A stretch of 64,000 nucleotides of DNA from Lachnospiraceae bacterium (GTDB taxonomy: Bacteria; Bacillota; Clostridia; Lachnospirales; Lachnospiraceae). How positions within the stretch are numbered: position 1 is the first letter of the stretch; each line of letters opens with the position of its first letter. A program made the position numbers and the translations under genes. Location: assembly GCA_024682075.1 (NCBI GenBank), contig JAIKZQ010000006.1:221225-285224 (forward strand), written 5' to 3'. This document shows, piece after piece, positions 1-8,534 of the stretch. The notes below the pieces were generated by a model. It saw only the letters and a list, made by a program, of their open reading frames with translations, searched no databases and had not been told where the DNA came from.

Positions 1-570
1 CCCCCATGAGGTTTTCCTGATCCTGCGGCAGATAAGGTATGCACACAGGAACAGGCCTATTACAGACCATACTAAGAGGACATAGTTCCTGAAGGTTTCC
101 TCGAGACCAAAAAGTTTTGATATGAGGCTTGCGGGAAGCCACCAGGTGAAATAGTAGGAAAAGGCCACAGTGCTGTTTCCGCACATTTCCTGTACAAAAT
201 CAGGTTCTTTGGACAGGTCATAATACACAGGCCATGAATACGTGGAAAGATCGCGATATATGGGATTTCTGGCCCAGAAATCATCGTTTTGATAGGAATA
301 CCCTCCGATTCCGGAAAGAGCAGTCCAGATGATGACCAGAATGAAAACAGGTACCCAGAATTTCCATTTGGATGATAAAGCCAGGAATTCCTCATTAAAC
401 TCGATGGATCTGTATAACCCGACAGCAAGCAGACAGAGTATCACGGTTCCGATGAGTGCAACCCATACGGCCGTCCAGCCGAACAGAAAAATGATGATGG
501 GAAGCGTTACATAGCAAAGGGACGCGACGATGGCGGTTTTATCAAAGTTTATCTGGATATCTTTTTTCAA
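1..570 (-). CDS. Partial polytopic membrane protein (GT-C or polymerase-like), TTG start
   Basis: The minus strand is open from position 570 to the window edge (190 codons, no stop). I place the start at TTG (570-568) because GGAG lies seven bases upstream in the transcript; no ATG start is available near the N-terminus. Translation begins LKKDIQINFD and has hydrophobic segments at about residues 14-55 and 78-97. A loop containing QNDDFWARNP, rich in acidic and aromatic residues, follows, and further membrane segments run to the edge. This architecture resembles GT-C glycosyltransferases or polysaccharide polymerases, where the first long external loop holds acidic residues. That is an inference from shape only; no family is securely recognised. 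It is divergent from the glycan operon, so it may be part of the same surface-polymer locus. The C-terminal part lies outside the window. Confidence 0.7.
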   Translation of the reverse strand, partial: MKKDIQINFDKTAIVASLCYVTLPIIIFLFGWTAVWVALIGTVILCLLAVGLYRSIEFNEEFLALSSKWKFWVPVFILVIIWTALSGIGGYSYQNDDFWARNPIYRDLSTYSWPVYYDLSKEPDFVQEMCGNSTVAFSYYFTWWLPASLISKLFGLEETFRNYVLLVWSVIGLFLCAYLICRRIRKTSWG

Positions 571-708
571 GGTGGATCTCCATTTGAATATTGGTTAACA
601 TAATGATGCATCAATTTACAAAAACAATAATATTATATACAGAATCATATAGAATTAAAAGAAGTGAGTATCTGTAAGCCTCCCTTCGTATCCGAGTGAG
701 TTTTTTTG

Positions 709-717
709 TGGTAAAAT
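709..717 (+). promoter_or_regulatory. Possible extended -10 promoter for the glycan operon
   Basis: TGGTAAAAT matches an extended -10 (TGn plus a TATAAT-like hexamer) about 70 bases before the first glycosyltransferase start. No good -35 is visible. The 218-base divergent spacer (571-788) is AT-rich and otherwise without recognisable structure. Confidence 0.3.
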
Positions 718-788
718 ATTATGCAGTATTGATTTTTTAGCCTGCAGATAAAACGTTTTTTCGTACATTTAGTTACAAGATTTAGAAA

Positions 789-1700
789 ATGAATTTTGGT
801 GCTGTAATAGTTACGTACAATCGCATACAACATTTAGAGAAATCCATTAGATGTTATACCGATCAAACATCAAAACCTTCATTGATCGTAGTTGTTGATA
901 ATTGCAGTACTGATGGAACGGCAGATTTTCTTTCTTCATGGAAAGCTGAAGAAGAGGGTGTGGAAAAATATGTCATTACTCTTCCTTCAAATCAGGGTGG
1001 AAGCGGCGGCTTTTACGCCGGTCTGGAATATATCCAAAAGAGGGAAGATATTGACTGGATCTGGGTAGCGGATGATGATGCATATCCGGAATTAAATGCA
1101 TTTGAAAATGCAAAAAAATTTATAGATGATCATCAGGATCTTGTTCCCGAAACTGCAGCTATTTGCGGCGTCTGTGGTTATGATGGTCACATTTCTCCCA
1201 TACAGAGATCGTTTCTTAGGAAGACTTTGTTTGGCATTCAGGAATTTCCTATTCGTGAAAGCTTTTATGATGGAAAAGAATTTTTTGAAATAAATTTATA
1301 TTCTTTTGTCGGAACTATCATGAAAAGAGAGAACCTCTTAAAGGCGGGGCTCCCTAATAAAGATTTCTTTATTTATCAGGATGATCTTGAGCATGCTGTT
1401 CGTCTGGGTAAATCAGGAAAATTGTATTGTGTTACCAATATCAGGATAGAACATAAGGATAATGTGGCTCCTGCGAATGAGATTTCCTGGCGCGATTACT
1501 ATGCATCCAGAAATCTGACTTATATGTATAAAGAGCATTTTGGAAAGTGGTCCCTGTTCTGGAGGATTGTCAGAAGAAGAGTTTTTGCTTTCCTTACTTT
1601 CAACTTCTCTAAATGTCATCTTGTAAATATCGGAATCAAAGACGGAAAGGCCGGAAATTTGGGAGTGCATCCGGTATATAAGCCCGGATGGAAGGTTTGA
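789..1700 (+). CDS. GT2 family glycosyltransferase (GlfT2/rhamnosyl-like)
   Basis: This is a 303-residue inverting GT-A fold glycosyltransferase that probably adds a sugar to a lipid-linked glycan at the cytoplasmic membrane face. The N-terminus GAVIVTYNR and the VVDNCSTDGT motif near residues 34-44 form the nucleotide-sugar site. The metal-binding DDD sits at about residues 95-97 (WVADDDAYP). A later QDDLEHAVRLGKSG motif near residue 200 resembles the catalytic region of galactofuranosyl and rhamnosyl transferases of this family. It is the first gene of the + strand glycan series, and the next gene starts within a few bases, so they are probably co-transcribed. Donor and acceptor cannot be told from sequence. 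Confidence 0.85.
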   Translation: MNFGAVIVTYNRIQHLEKSIRCYTDQTSKPSLIVVVDNCSTDGTADFLSSWKAEEEGVEKYVITLPSNQGGSGGFYAGLEYIQKREDIDWIWVADDDAYPELNAFENAKKFIDDHQDLVPETAAICGVCGYDGHISPIQRSFLRKTLFGIQEFPIRESFYDGKEFFEINLYSFVGTIMKRENLLKAGLPNKDFFIYQDDLEHAVRLGKSGKLYCVTNIRIEHKDNVAPANEISWRDYYASRNLTYMYKEHFGKWSLFWRIVRRRVFAFLTFNFSKCHLVNIGIKDGKAGNLGVHPVYKPGWKV

Positions 1701-1702
1701 TA

Positions 1703-3649
1703 ATGGGTATAGTTTCTTGGGCATGGGATGCTTTTTTCGTCAATACCAGAGATAAGAGAAAAAAGTATTCTGCAAATTCCATATTGTTTCGGGACAGGCA
1801 TATTAAGACTTTAGCTTATATGGCTCTATCACAACTGAGAGCAGAGTGTCTGGCTAAATCAAGTCGCAAAAAGAATGGCTTTGAACATGTGTCTTCTTTG
1901 TCGTGTGATTCTATTTTCCAAAGCATAGATAAAGCTGATATTGTCTCTTTTGACATATTTGACACTTTGTTATTCAGACCTGTAGCCAGACCCGTTGATA
2001 TGTTTTGGTTTTTGGAACTGGATAATCAGATTTTTGATTTCAAGAAACTTAGGGTAATCGCTGAACTTCAAGCCAGAAAAAAAGCTTCTTCTAACAATGG
2101 TGAAGTTTCTTTGCGAGATATTTATCTTCAGTTTGATAAGCTTCATACATGTTCTGTTGATGAGATGGTTCGAGCCGAAGAAGAGCTGGAAGAAAAGCTT
2201 TGCTTTTGCAATCCTTTTGCCTACAGGCTTTATGAATATGCAAAAAAGGCCGGTAAAAAGATCATCGCTACTTCTGATATGTATTTATCCTCTGATGAGC
2301 TCAGACGTATGCTGCTTAAGTATGGAATGGATATTGATGAGATCTATGTATCCTGTGAAGTGGGAATGACTAAACGTAGTTCATCTCTTCAAAAAAACAT
2401 AAGTCAGAAATATAGTGGAAAGACTATATTACATATTGGTGATGATTCTGTAAGTGATATAAAAGCATCTAAAGCGGCCGGATGGCAGACCGTAAAACTT
2501 GATAATGTCAATCATCGGGGACATTTATGCCGGGCGTATTTGGATGATAGTTTTGAGGGCTCTGTCTATTCGGGGATAATAAACGCAGAATTATATAATG
2601 GCTGTTTCACCGAGCGTTCGACTCAATATATGTATGGTTTTGTATATGGAGGACTTTTGACGCTTGGCTTCTGTCAGTGGCTGAATGAACTGTATAGCCG
2701 GACGAATTCCGATCATATTCTTTTTTTGGGCAGAGATTGCAGTGTTATCAAACAGGTTTATGATTCGCTTTATCCGGATTCCGGTAACTCTTATGTGGAA
2801 ATTTCACGATTTGCTCTTTTGCCGCTATTGGCTGATATCTCATTTGAAAACTATCTTCTTGAAGGCTTTGAGCGAAGACTGAATAGTAATTACACTTTCG
2901 AAGCTATATTTAAAGCTGTTGGACTTGGTCCTTTGATGAATGAAATACTTGGCGATGCTTTTTCAGAAAGTGATCATTTGTCCAGGGGAAATTACGAGTC
3001 ATTTTGTGATCTGATGTATGGAAAACGTGAGTTGATCTGTGATCACTACAAGGATTCGTATTTGATTTTCAAAGAGTATATTTCATCGAAGATTGGCGAG
3101 AATATAAACGTCATTATTGTCGATGTCGGGTGGAGAGGCAGTACTATTCGTTTTTTGAATGAATTCTTCAAGGCTAATGGTGGATTGGTTTCCGTTACAG
3201 GGGCCATGTTTGGCTTGTGCGATTCGGATTCGTCATATGTTTCTGAGACTTCCGGATTGATACAGAATTATCTGTTTTCTTCATCGGATCGTCATGATTC
3301 GACTATTGGAGGTAAAGAAATCAGCTTTAATGCTAGCAGGTTTATGTTTGAATATATGTATACCTCAACTGATAATTCAGTCATCGGATACAGCAAAGAG
3401 AATGGAGCGATAGAACCGATAAGGGAGAATAAAGACATTACGCTGAATAATGATTATGTTCGTGATGTTCATGCCGGGATAATGGATTTCGTTAATCTTT
3501 TCAAAGAAAGAACGGAAGATTATCTGAAGAAGATACATATCAGTTCAAATCTTTCGTATTTGCTTATTTCATCTTTTGCTGAAAAAAACAGTAAGGATGA
3601 AGTGTTTCCGGGGTTCAATGAGGATAAAAGTACTGTCCATGGCTATTGA
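1703..3649 (+). CDS. HAD-superfamily protein with large C-terminal domain
   Basis: The N-terminal third carries the haloacid dehalogenase-type signature: SFDIFDT near residue 84 (nucleophile and acid Asp), ATSDMYLS near 189 and HIGDDSVSDIKA near 243. This part probably acts as a phosphatase or phosphotransferase. The remaining ~380 residues form a domain I have seen only as part of HAD proteins in polysaccharide loci; FLGRDCSVIK and DVGWRGSTIR stand out. I prefer ATG 1703 over ATG 1688 because GGAAGG lies eight bases before it and the earlier start overlaps the preceding gene. Its role in the glycan locus is unknown; processing of a sugar-phosphate or phosphoglycan is a plausible inference. 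Confidence 0.75.
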   Translation: MGIVSWAWDAFFVNTRDKRKKYSANSILFRDRHIKTLAYMALSQLRAECLAKSSRKKNGFEHVSSLSCDSIFQSIDKADIVSFDIFDTLLFRPVARPVDMFWFLELDNQIFDFKKLRVIAELQARKKASSNNGEVSLRDIYLQFDKLHTCSVDEMVRAEEELEEKLCFCNPFAYRLYEYAKKAGKKIIATSDMYLSSDELRRMLLKYGMDIDEIYVSCEVGMTKRSSSLQKNISQKYSGKTILHIGDDSVSDIKASKAAGWQTVKLDNVNHRGHLCRAYLDDSFEGSVYSGIINAELYNGCFTERSTQYMYGFVYGGLLTLGFCQWLNELYSRTNSDHILFLGRDCSVIKQVYDSLYPDSGNSYVEISRFALLPLLADISFENYLLEGFERRLNSNYTFEAIFKAVGLGPLMNEILGDAFSESDHLSRGNYESFCDLMYGKRELICDHYKDSYLIFKEYISSKIGENINVIIVDVGWRGSTIRFLNEFFKANGGLVSVTGAMFGLCDSDSSYVSETSGLIQNYLFSSSDRHDSTIGGKEISFNASRFMFEYMYTSTDNSVIGYSKENGAIEPIRENKDITLNNDYVRDVHAGIMDFVNLFKERTEDYLKKIHISSNLSYLLISSFAEKNSKDEVFPGFNEDKSTVHGY

Positions 3650-3667
3650 TTGCGGAGTTGTGCATTA

Positions 3668-4396
3668 ATGAAGTTTAGTATTATTACAGTTGTATATAAT
3701 GATCTTGAAAATCTGAAAGTCACTTATAACTCTATCAGAAATCAGACTTTTACTGATTATGAGTATATAGTAGTTGACGGAAAATCTACTGACGGAACAG
3801 CCAATTATCTTGAGGATATTAAAAGTTCGGACTCGCATGTGAGATATATTTCCGAAAAAGACAATGGTATATACGATGCGATGAATAAGGGGGTTGGGTT
3901 GTCCGCCGGAGATTATGTTTTGTTTCTTGGTGCTGCAGATACTTTTTACACAGATACCATACTGCAGGAAGTAAATGAATTTCTTGACGGATCTGTTGAT
4001 GTCTTCTATGGGAAAGTGGTTTTCTCGTCAGGAGAGAATAAAGGCAAGACACTTGGTGATAAACTAAATTTTTTCAGTATTCTTCTTGATCGCTATGTTG
4101 CTCATCAAAGTGTTTTTGCTAAAAGAGAAATTGCTTTAGAGTTTCCTTTTGATTTATCTTATCGTTTTCTTGCTGATCAGGATTTCATGATGAATGCCAG
4201 AGATGCGCGAAAAAGGTTGAAATATGTAAATAAGATAATTTGCTATTATGATGGAAATGGTTTTAGTTCTTCATTACATAATCGCGAAGAATTGGTCAAA
4301 GAAAGAATTAGATTAATACATCATCATAGTACAACTGCCTTTTTTATCAGGAATTCGGTTCATGTTTTAAAGGGTCAGGGTAAATATACTATTTGA
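3668..4396 (+). CDS. GT2 family glycosyltransferase
   Basis: This is a 242-residue single-domain GT2 enzyme beginning MKFSIITVVYND, with VVDGKSTDGT near residue 40 and a DNGIYDAMNKG motif near residue 72 that is typical of WcaA/colanic-type transferases. The usual DXD is replaced by LGAADTFY, as is common in this subgroup. ATG 3668 is preferred over the upstream in-frame TTG at 3650, since the GT2 fold starts right at this Met and GCGGAG lies upstream. GC content drops here relative to the flanking regions. The transferred sugar is unknown. Confidence 0.85.
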   Translation: MKFSIITVVYNDLENLKVTYNSIRNQTFTDYEYIVVDGKSTDGTANYLEDIKSSDSHVRYISEKDNGIYDAMNKGVGLSAGDYVLFLGAADTFYTDTILQEVNEFLDGSVDVFYGKVVFSSGENKGKTLGDKLNFFSILLDRYVAHQSVFAKREIALEFPFDLSYRFLADQDFMMNARDARKRLKYVNKIICYYDGNGFSSSLHNREELVKERIRLIHHHSTTAFFIRNSVHVLKGQGKYTI

Positions 4397-4423
4397 TCAT
4401 ATATGAAATTTATGGGTGATGAT

Positions 4424-5524
4424 ATGAGAGTTCTATATGATTATCAGATTATGCTGAATCAGAAGTATGGTGGGATTTCCAGATACTTTAGTCAGCTTGC
4501 AAAATATATAAATAGTGATATGTCTGATGCAGAGGCTTTGGTCCCTCTTGAAAAGTCGCAAAATTACTATTTTTCAAATGTATGTGAACCTAATATCAGT
4601 TCTCCCAATCGGTGGCATGTATTAGTTAATTGTTTTGCTACATATAAAACTTTATTCCTGTCAAAATTAAAAAATAAGAGGATTGACATAGTACATCCGA
4701 CATATTATTTTCCATCGTATTTATATTTGCTTCCGAAATCATTACGCAAATTTAAAGTTGTAATTACCGTTCATGATCTTATAAGAGAAAAGTTTTATCC
4801 TGATATGGATAATGCAAGTATGGGCAGAAGAAGAGGCATTATTAAGAATGCTGATGCTGTTATAGCAATTTCTGAAAATACTAAAAGAGATTTGTTAGAG
4901 ATGTATCCGGAAATTGATTCTGATAAGGTGTTTGTAGTTTATCATGGAATAGACGTAAATGGTTCGAAGAATTGCACTCCTGTTTCTGTTAATGGCCCGT
5001 ATTTGCTGTTTGTTGGAAAACGTGATTATTACAAAAATGGAGACAGGTATATACAGTGCATTGGGGAACTTGCAAAAGAATATCCAAATCTATCTTTTGT
5101 ATTTGTCGGAGGAGGCGCCTTTACACACGACGAGAAGATTCTTATTAATGATCTTGAAATAAAAAACCGAACTGTTCAAATAAATGCAAATGATGAAGAA
5201 TTGAATTATCTATATCATAATGCTTTGTGCTTCGTTTTTCCTTCTCTCTATGAAGGGTTTGGCATTCCAATCTTGGAAGCATTCTCTTGTGGCTGTCCTG
5301 TAGCTCTTAGTAATTGTAGTTGTTTTCCTGAGATAGCCGGAGATGCAGCTGCGTATTTTGATGGTGAATCTGTTCCGGATATGCTTAAGGTGCTTGAAGA
5401 TATAATTGATGATGAAATATATAGAGACAAGCTTATTTCTTTGGGCAGTGAAAAAGTCAAAGAGTATACTCTTGAAAAAATGGTTACTAATACAATGAAA
5501 GTATATGAATCGGTAATTGGATAG
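4424..5524 (+). CDS. GT4 family glycosyltransferase (GT-B fold)
   Basis: This is a retaining glycosyltransferase of about 366 residues. The N-terminal domain starts MRVLYDYQIM with GGISRYF, the usual acceptor-side motif. The C-terminal domain has LLFVGKRDYYKNG and the donor-binding signature FPSLYEGFGIPILEAFSCGCPV with the EX7E pair near residue 280. ATG 4424 is preferred over ATG 4403 because GGGTGAT precedes it at a good distance and the conserved fold begins there. The gene is AT-rich like its neighbours. It probably extends the lipid-linked repeat unit; the sugar is not predictable. Confidence 0.88.
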   Translation: MRVLYDYQIMLNQKYGGISRYFSQLAKYINSDMSDAEALVPLEKSQNYYFSNVCEPNISSPNRWHVLVNCFATYKTLFLSKLKNKRIDIVHPTYYFPSYLYLLPKSLRKFKVVITVHDLIREKFYPDMDNASMGRRRGIIKNADAVIAISENTKRDLLEMYPEIDSDKVFVVYHGIDVNGSKNCTPVSVNGPYLLFVGKRDYYKNGDRYIQCIGELAKEYPNLSFVFVGGGAFTHDEKILINDLEIKNRTVQINANDEELNYLYHNALCFVFPSLYEGFGIPILEAFSCGCPVALSNCSCFPEIAGDAAAYFDGESVPDMLKVLEDIIDDEIYRDKLISLGSEKVKEYTLEKMVTNTMKVYESVIG

Positions 5525-5548
5525 ATGAATCAATATGGAAATTAGATT

Positions 5549-6511
5549 ATGAAAGAATCATTGATTTCAATAATTGTTCCTGTTTATAACATAGAAAGAT
5601 ATTTAGATGATTGCATAAATAGTATTGTTAATCAGAGTTATAAAAATACAGAAATTATATTGATTGACGATGGTAGTACAGATGAAAGTGGGAAGATATG
5701 CGATAAATGGAAGGAAACGGATCCACGAATTGTTGTTATACATAAAGATAATGAGGGGCTGTCCGCTGCTAGAAACACTGGAATTATAACATCTAAAGGA
5801 GAATACATTGCTTTTGTTGATGGGGATGACAAAATACATTTTGAGTATATAAAATTATTATATGATTGTGCTTTGAAATATAAATCTGAGATTTCTGTTT
5901 GTGAGGTTTTCCGATTTTGGAACGATGATGAAGTGAATCTGTCTGCTGAATCTGATGACGTTGGATATACTAAATTGGATAGTGATTCTGTATGGCTTGA
6001 ATTCTTTAAAGGCGATAGTGTAGCGGATATGAATGTTTCCTGGAATAAATTGTATGATACGAGGTTATTTGAAACAATAAGATTTCCGGTTGGTAGGCTA
6101 CATGAGGATATTGCAACTACATATAAATTATTATTTGAGGCTAGTGGTGTCGTTATTGTACACAAAGAATTGTATTTTTATAGGCAAAGAGATGATAGCA
6201 TCGTACATAAAAAAATGACTTTAAACCGTTGCAAGGATTATATTGTATCCCAGAATGAAAGAATGGATTTTTTTCAAAAAAATCTTCCGAAATTCTATTA
6301 TTCTGATTTGAAGTATGAATTGAATGCGGTGTTTAATAATTCATTTTATTTTGATAATCCTCAAAGAGAACAATTTATAAGGCAGGGATTATTGATCTTT
6401 GCTCAATTAAAGAATGCAGTGCCCTTTGCTGAACGCCTTAGGTTGTATATTGCTCTACATTTTCCTGGCATGTATATATTTTATTTGAATATTAAAAGAA
6501 GAATTATTTGA
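5549..6511 (+). CDS. GT2 family glycosyltransferase (EpsH/CpsI-like)
   Basis: A 320-residue GT2 enzyme with a complete GT-A domain: SIIVPVYNIERYLD at the start, LIDDGSTDESG near residue 40, SAARNTGI near 75 and FVDGDDKIH near 91 (the metal-binding DXD). The C-terminal half contains the HEDIATTYKL motif near residue 190, expected in capsule and exopolysaccharide transferases of this type. It sits in the AT-rich core of the glycan locus and follows the GT4 gene after 24 bases. Substrates are unknown. Confidence 0.87.
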   Translation: MKESLISIIVPVYNIERYLDDCINSIVNQSYKNTEIILIDDGSTDESGKICDKWKETDPRIVVIHKDNEGLSAARNTGIITSKGEYIAFVDGDDKIHFEYIKLLYDCALKYKSEISVCEVFRFWNDDEVNLSAESDDVGYTKLDSDSVWLEFFKGDSVADMNVSWNKLYDTRLFETIRFPVGRLHEDIATTYKLLFEASGVVIVHKELYFYRQRDDSIVHKKMTLNRCKDYIVSQNERMDFFQKNLPKFYYSDLKYELNAVFNNSFYFDNPQREQFIRQGLLIFAQLKNAVPFAERLRLYIALHFPGMYIFYLNIKRRII

Positions 6512-6555
6512 AGTATATATATGTTTGTAAGTGATAATTTTTAGAAAGGTTTTCT

Positions 6556-7353
6556 ATGATTCCCAAGATAATTCATTATGTGTGGTTTAGTGATCCTCCC
6601 GAGTATCCTGATGATGTTATTAAATGTATGGATTCCTGGAAAAAGCATCTTCCTGATTATGAAATAATACATTGGAATGCAAAAAATTTTGATTTATCTC
6701 TATCAAAGTATGCTCAGGAAGCGTATATAGAAAAAAAATACGCTTTTGCAAGTGATTATGTCCGCCTGTGGGTATTATATAACTATGGCGGAATATATTT
6801 GGATTCGGATATAGAGGTGATAAAAAATTTTGATAGTCTCCTTTCGGAAAAAGCATTTACATGTTTTGAGGATAAGGATAGGATTGCTGCTTGGATTTTT
6901 GGAAGTGAAAAAGGTAATCCACTTTTTAAAGAGTTTCTTGATGATTATAATGATCGATCATTTATATTAGAAAACGGTATGTATGATCTTACACCTAATC
7001 CTGTTCCGATAACTAATAGATTGATTGAGCACGGATTACAACTTGATGGTAACTATCAAAAATTAGATGATATTACTATCTTCTCAATGGATTATTTTTG
7101 TCCATTTAACCCTTATAGAGATGGGGATGATTGCTTTACTGATAATACATATGTAAATCATCATTTTAATGGTGAGTGGAAAAGGATAAAAACAGATAGA
7201 GAAAGAATATATAAACAAAAAGAGGAAAAATATCAAAGAATATTTGGTCAATGGTTAGGCGGCGCTTTGTGCTTTCATATTGAAAGCATTAAGTATAGTG
7301 GGGTGCGCAACTGGTTTAAAAAACATATTTTTGAAAGATTAATTAGAAAATGA
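6556..7353 (+). CDS. GT32-type glycosyltransferase with DXD motif
   Basis: A 265-residue protein starting MIPKIIHYVWFS, the hallmark of the OCH1/capsular GT32 family. Residues around 70-95 (FASDYVRLWVLYNYGGIYLD) lead into SDIEV, containing the DXD metal site. The family transfers hexoses to capsule or other glycans. AAGG lies ten bases upstream of ATG 6556. The stop codon overlaps the start of the pyruvyl transferase (ATGA), implying translational coupling. It is AT-rich and probably part of the repeat-unit assembly set. Confidence 0.88.
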   Translation: MIPKIIHYVWFSDPPEYPDDVIKCMDSWKKHLPDYEIIHWNAKNFDLSLSKYAQEAYIEKKYAFASDYVRLWVLYNYGGIYLDSDIEVIKNFDSLLSEKAFTCFEDKDRIAAWIFGSEKGNPLFKEFLDDYNDRSFILENGMYDLTPNPVPITNRLIEHGLQLDGNYQKLDDITIFSMDYFCPFNPYRDGDDCFTDNTYVNHHFNGEWKRIKTDRERIYKQKEEKYQRIFGQWLGGALCFHIESIKYSGVRNWFKKHIFERLIRK

Positions 7354-8534
7354 AAAAAAAGTATCTTCTGATCGGAGAGATATACTCGACCAACTTGGGG
7401 GATCAATTGATTGCTCAATGTGTTGGCTGGGCTATTGATGAAAAATATAATAATGTGTCGCTTGATATGATAGATATGAGTGGACGTATTCCTGGGGGGG
7501 ATTATAGAATTCCTGTTAATTTATCTGATTATATCACTCTGATAAAGTTTATTCTTCGATATGGTTTTCGATTGATTCCTGGCAACTGGTCAAAGAATAA
7601 ATTTTTTTTCAATTTCAAAAGATATCTTAAAGCTCTGCTATTGTTAAATGATAAATTGTCTTCAAATTCTTATGACGCCGTGATTTTTGTTGGTGGTGCG
7701 TTGTTTCAAAACTATTTTGCACAATTATTATATTGTATGTGTGATTATATTTCTGATTTTTGCGAAAATATAGTTTTTCATGCGTGCGGAATCGGACCAT
7801 TGAACCATCGTTCAATTAAGTGCTTGAATGATTTTGTTTTGAATCCATCTGTGAAAATCATATCTTTAAGAGATGGGTATGATTATTTTGCCAGTCATCT
7901 ATCTGATGAACATAAAAAGATAATTAAATCATTTGATACTGCATTGAATGCCTCTAGAATTTTTAAAACTAATAGTCAAAAAAAAGGAGGCGTTGGACTT
8001 GGCATTGTGGATGACCCCAGGTTGTTTTTGCTTCAAATGTATATAGCTAAGACTTTATATGATAGAAATATACCTTTTAAATTGTTCACGACAGGTGCAG
8101 TTTGCGATTATCAAGCTGGACTTGCTATTATAGATTTGCTGAGTAAAAATCACGAATTTGATGCTATTCTTTTGGAACGGCCTGATTGTGTTCAACAATT
8201 AATTGATGATATTTCTTCTTTTGAATGCATTATTTCTTTTCGCATGCATAGCCTTGTTATTGCTTCATCTTTTGGGATCCCATTTACCGGGATTGCTTAT
8301 GATCAAAAAGTAAAAGAATTTATGGATAAATTAGATATGGATAGTTATTGTTTTGATATTCCAAATGATTTGGAGGCTGATTTGCAAGCTTTTTCTACTA
8401 ACATAGTTAGTAATCGCTGCGTAAATTTTGACTCTGAAACCATATCTTTAGTGGACAAACTTGGAAACCAATCAATTAATGATTTGTTATATGAAATTAA
8501 TTATTGTTTTTGCAACAATGCGGGCGGGATTTGA
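7350..8534 (+). CDS. Polysaccharide pyruvyl transferase family protein
   Basis: This 394-residue protein matches the CsaB/WcaK family, which adds ketal-linked pyruvate from phosphoenolpyruvate to a sugar. Visible family features are the N-terminal GEIYSTNLGDQL, VIFVGGALFQNY near residue 113, HACGIGPL near 148, and the C-terminal FRMHSLVIASSFGIP with AYDQKVKEF. It starts by a four-base overlap with the GT32 gene. A pyruvyl group would put negative charge on the polymer, which is common for Gram-positive wall glycans. Some family members act as other transferases, so pyruvylation is a family-level inference. Confidence 0.85.
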   Translation: MKKKYLLIGEIYSTNLGDQLIAQCVGWAIDEKYNNVSLDMIDMSGRIPGGDYRIPVNLSDYITLIKFILRYGFRLIPGNWSKNKFFFNFKRYLKALLLLNDKLSSNSYDAVIFVGGALFQNYFAQLLYCMCDYISDFCENIVFHACGIGPLNHRSIKCLNDFVLNPSVKIISLRDGYDYFASHLSDEHKKIIKSFDTALNASRIFKTNSQKKGGVGLGIVDDPRLFLLQMYIAKTLYDRNIPFKLFTTGAVCDYQAGLAIIDLLSKNHEFDAILLERPDCVQQLIDDISSFECIISFRMHSLVIASSFGIPFTGIAYDQKVKEFMDKLDMDSYCFDIPNDLEADLQAFSTNIVSNRCVNFDSETISLVDKLGNQSINDLLYEINYCFCNNAGGI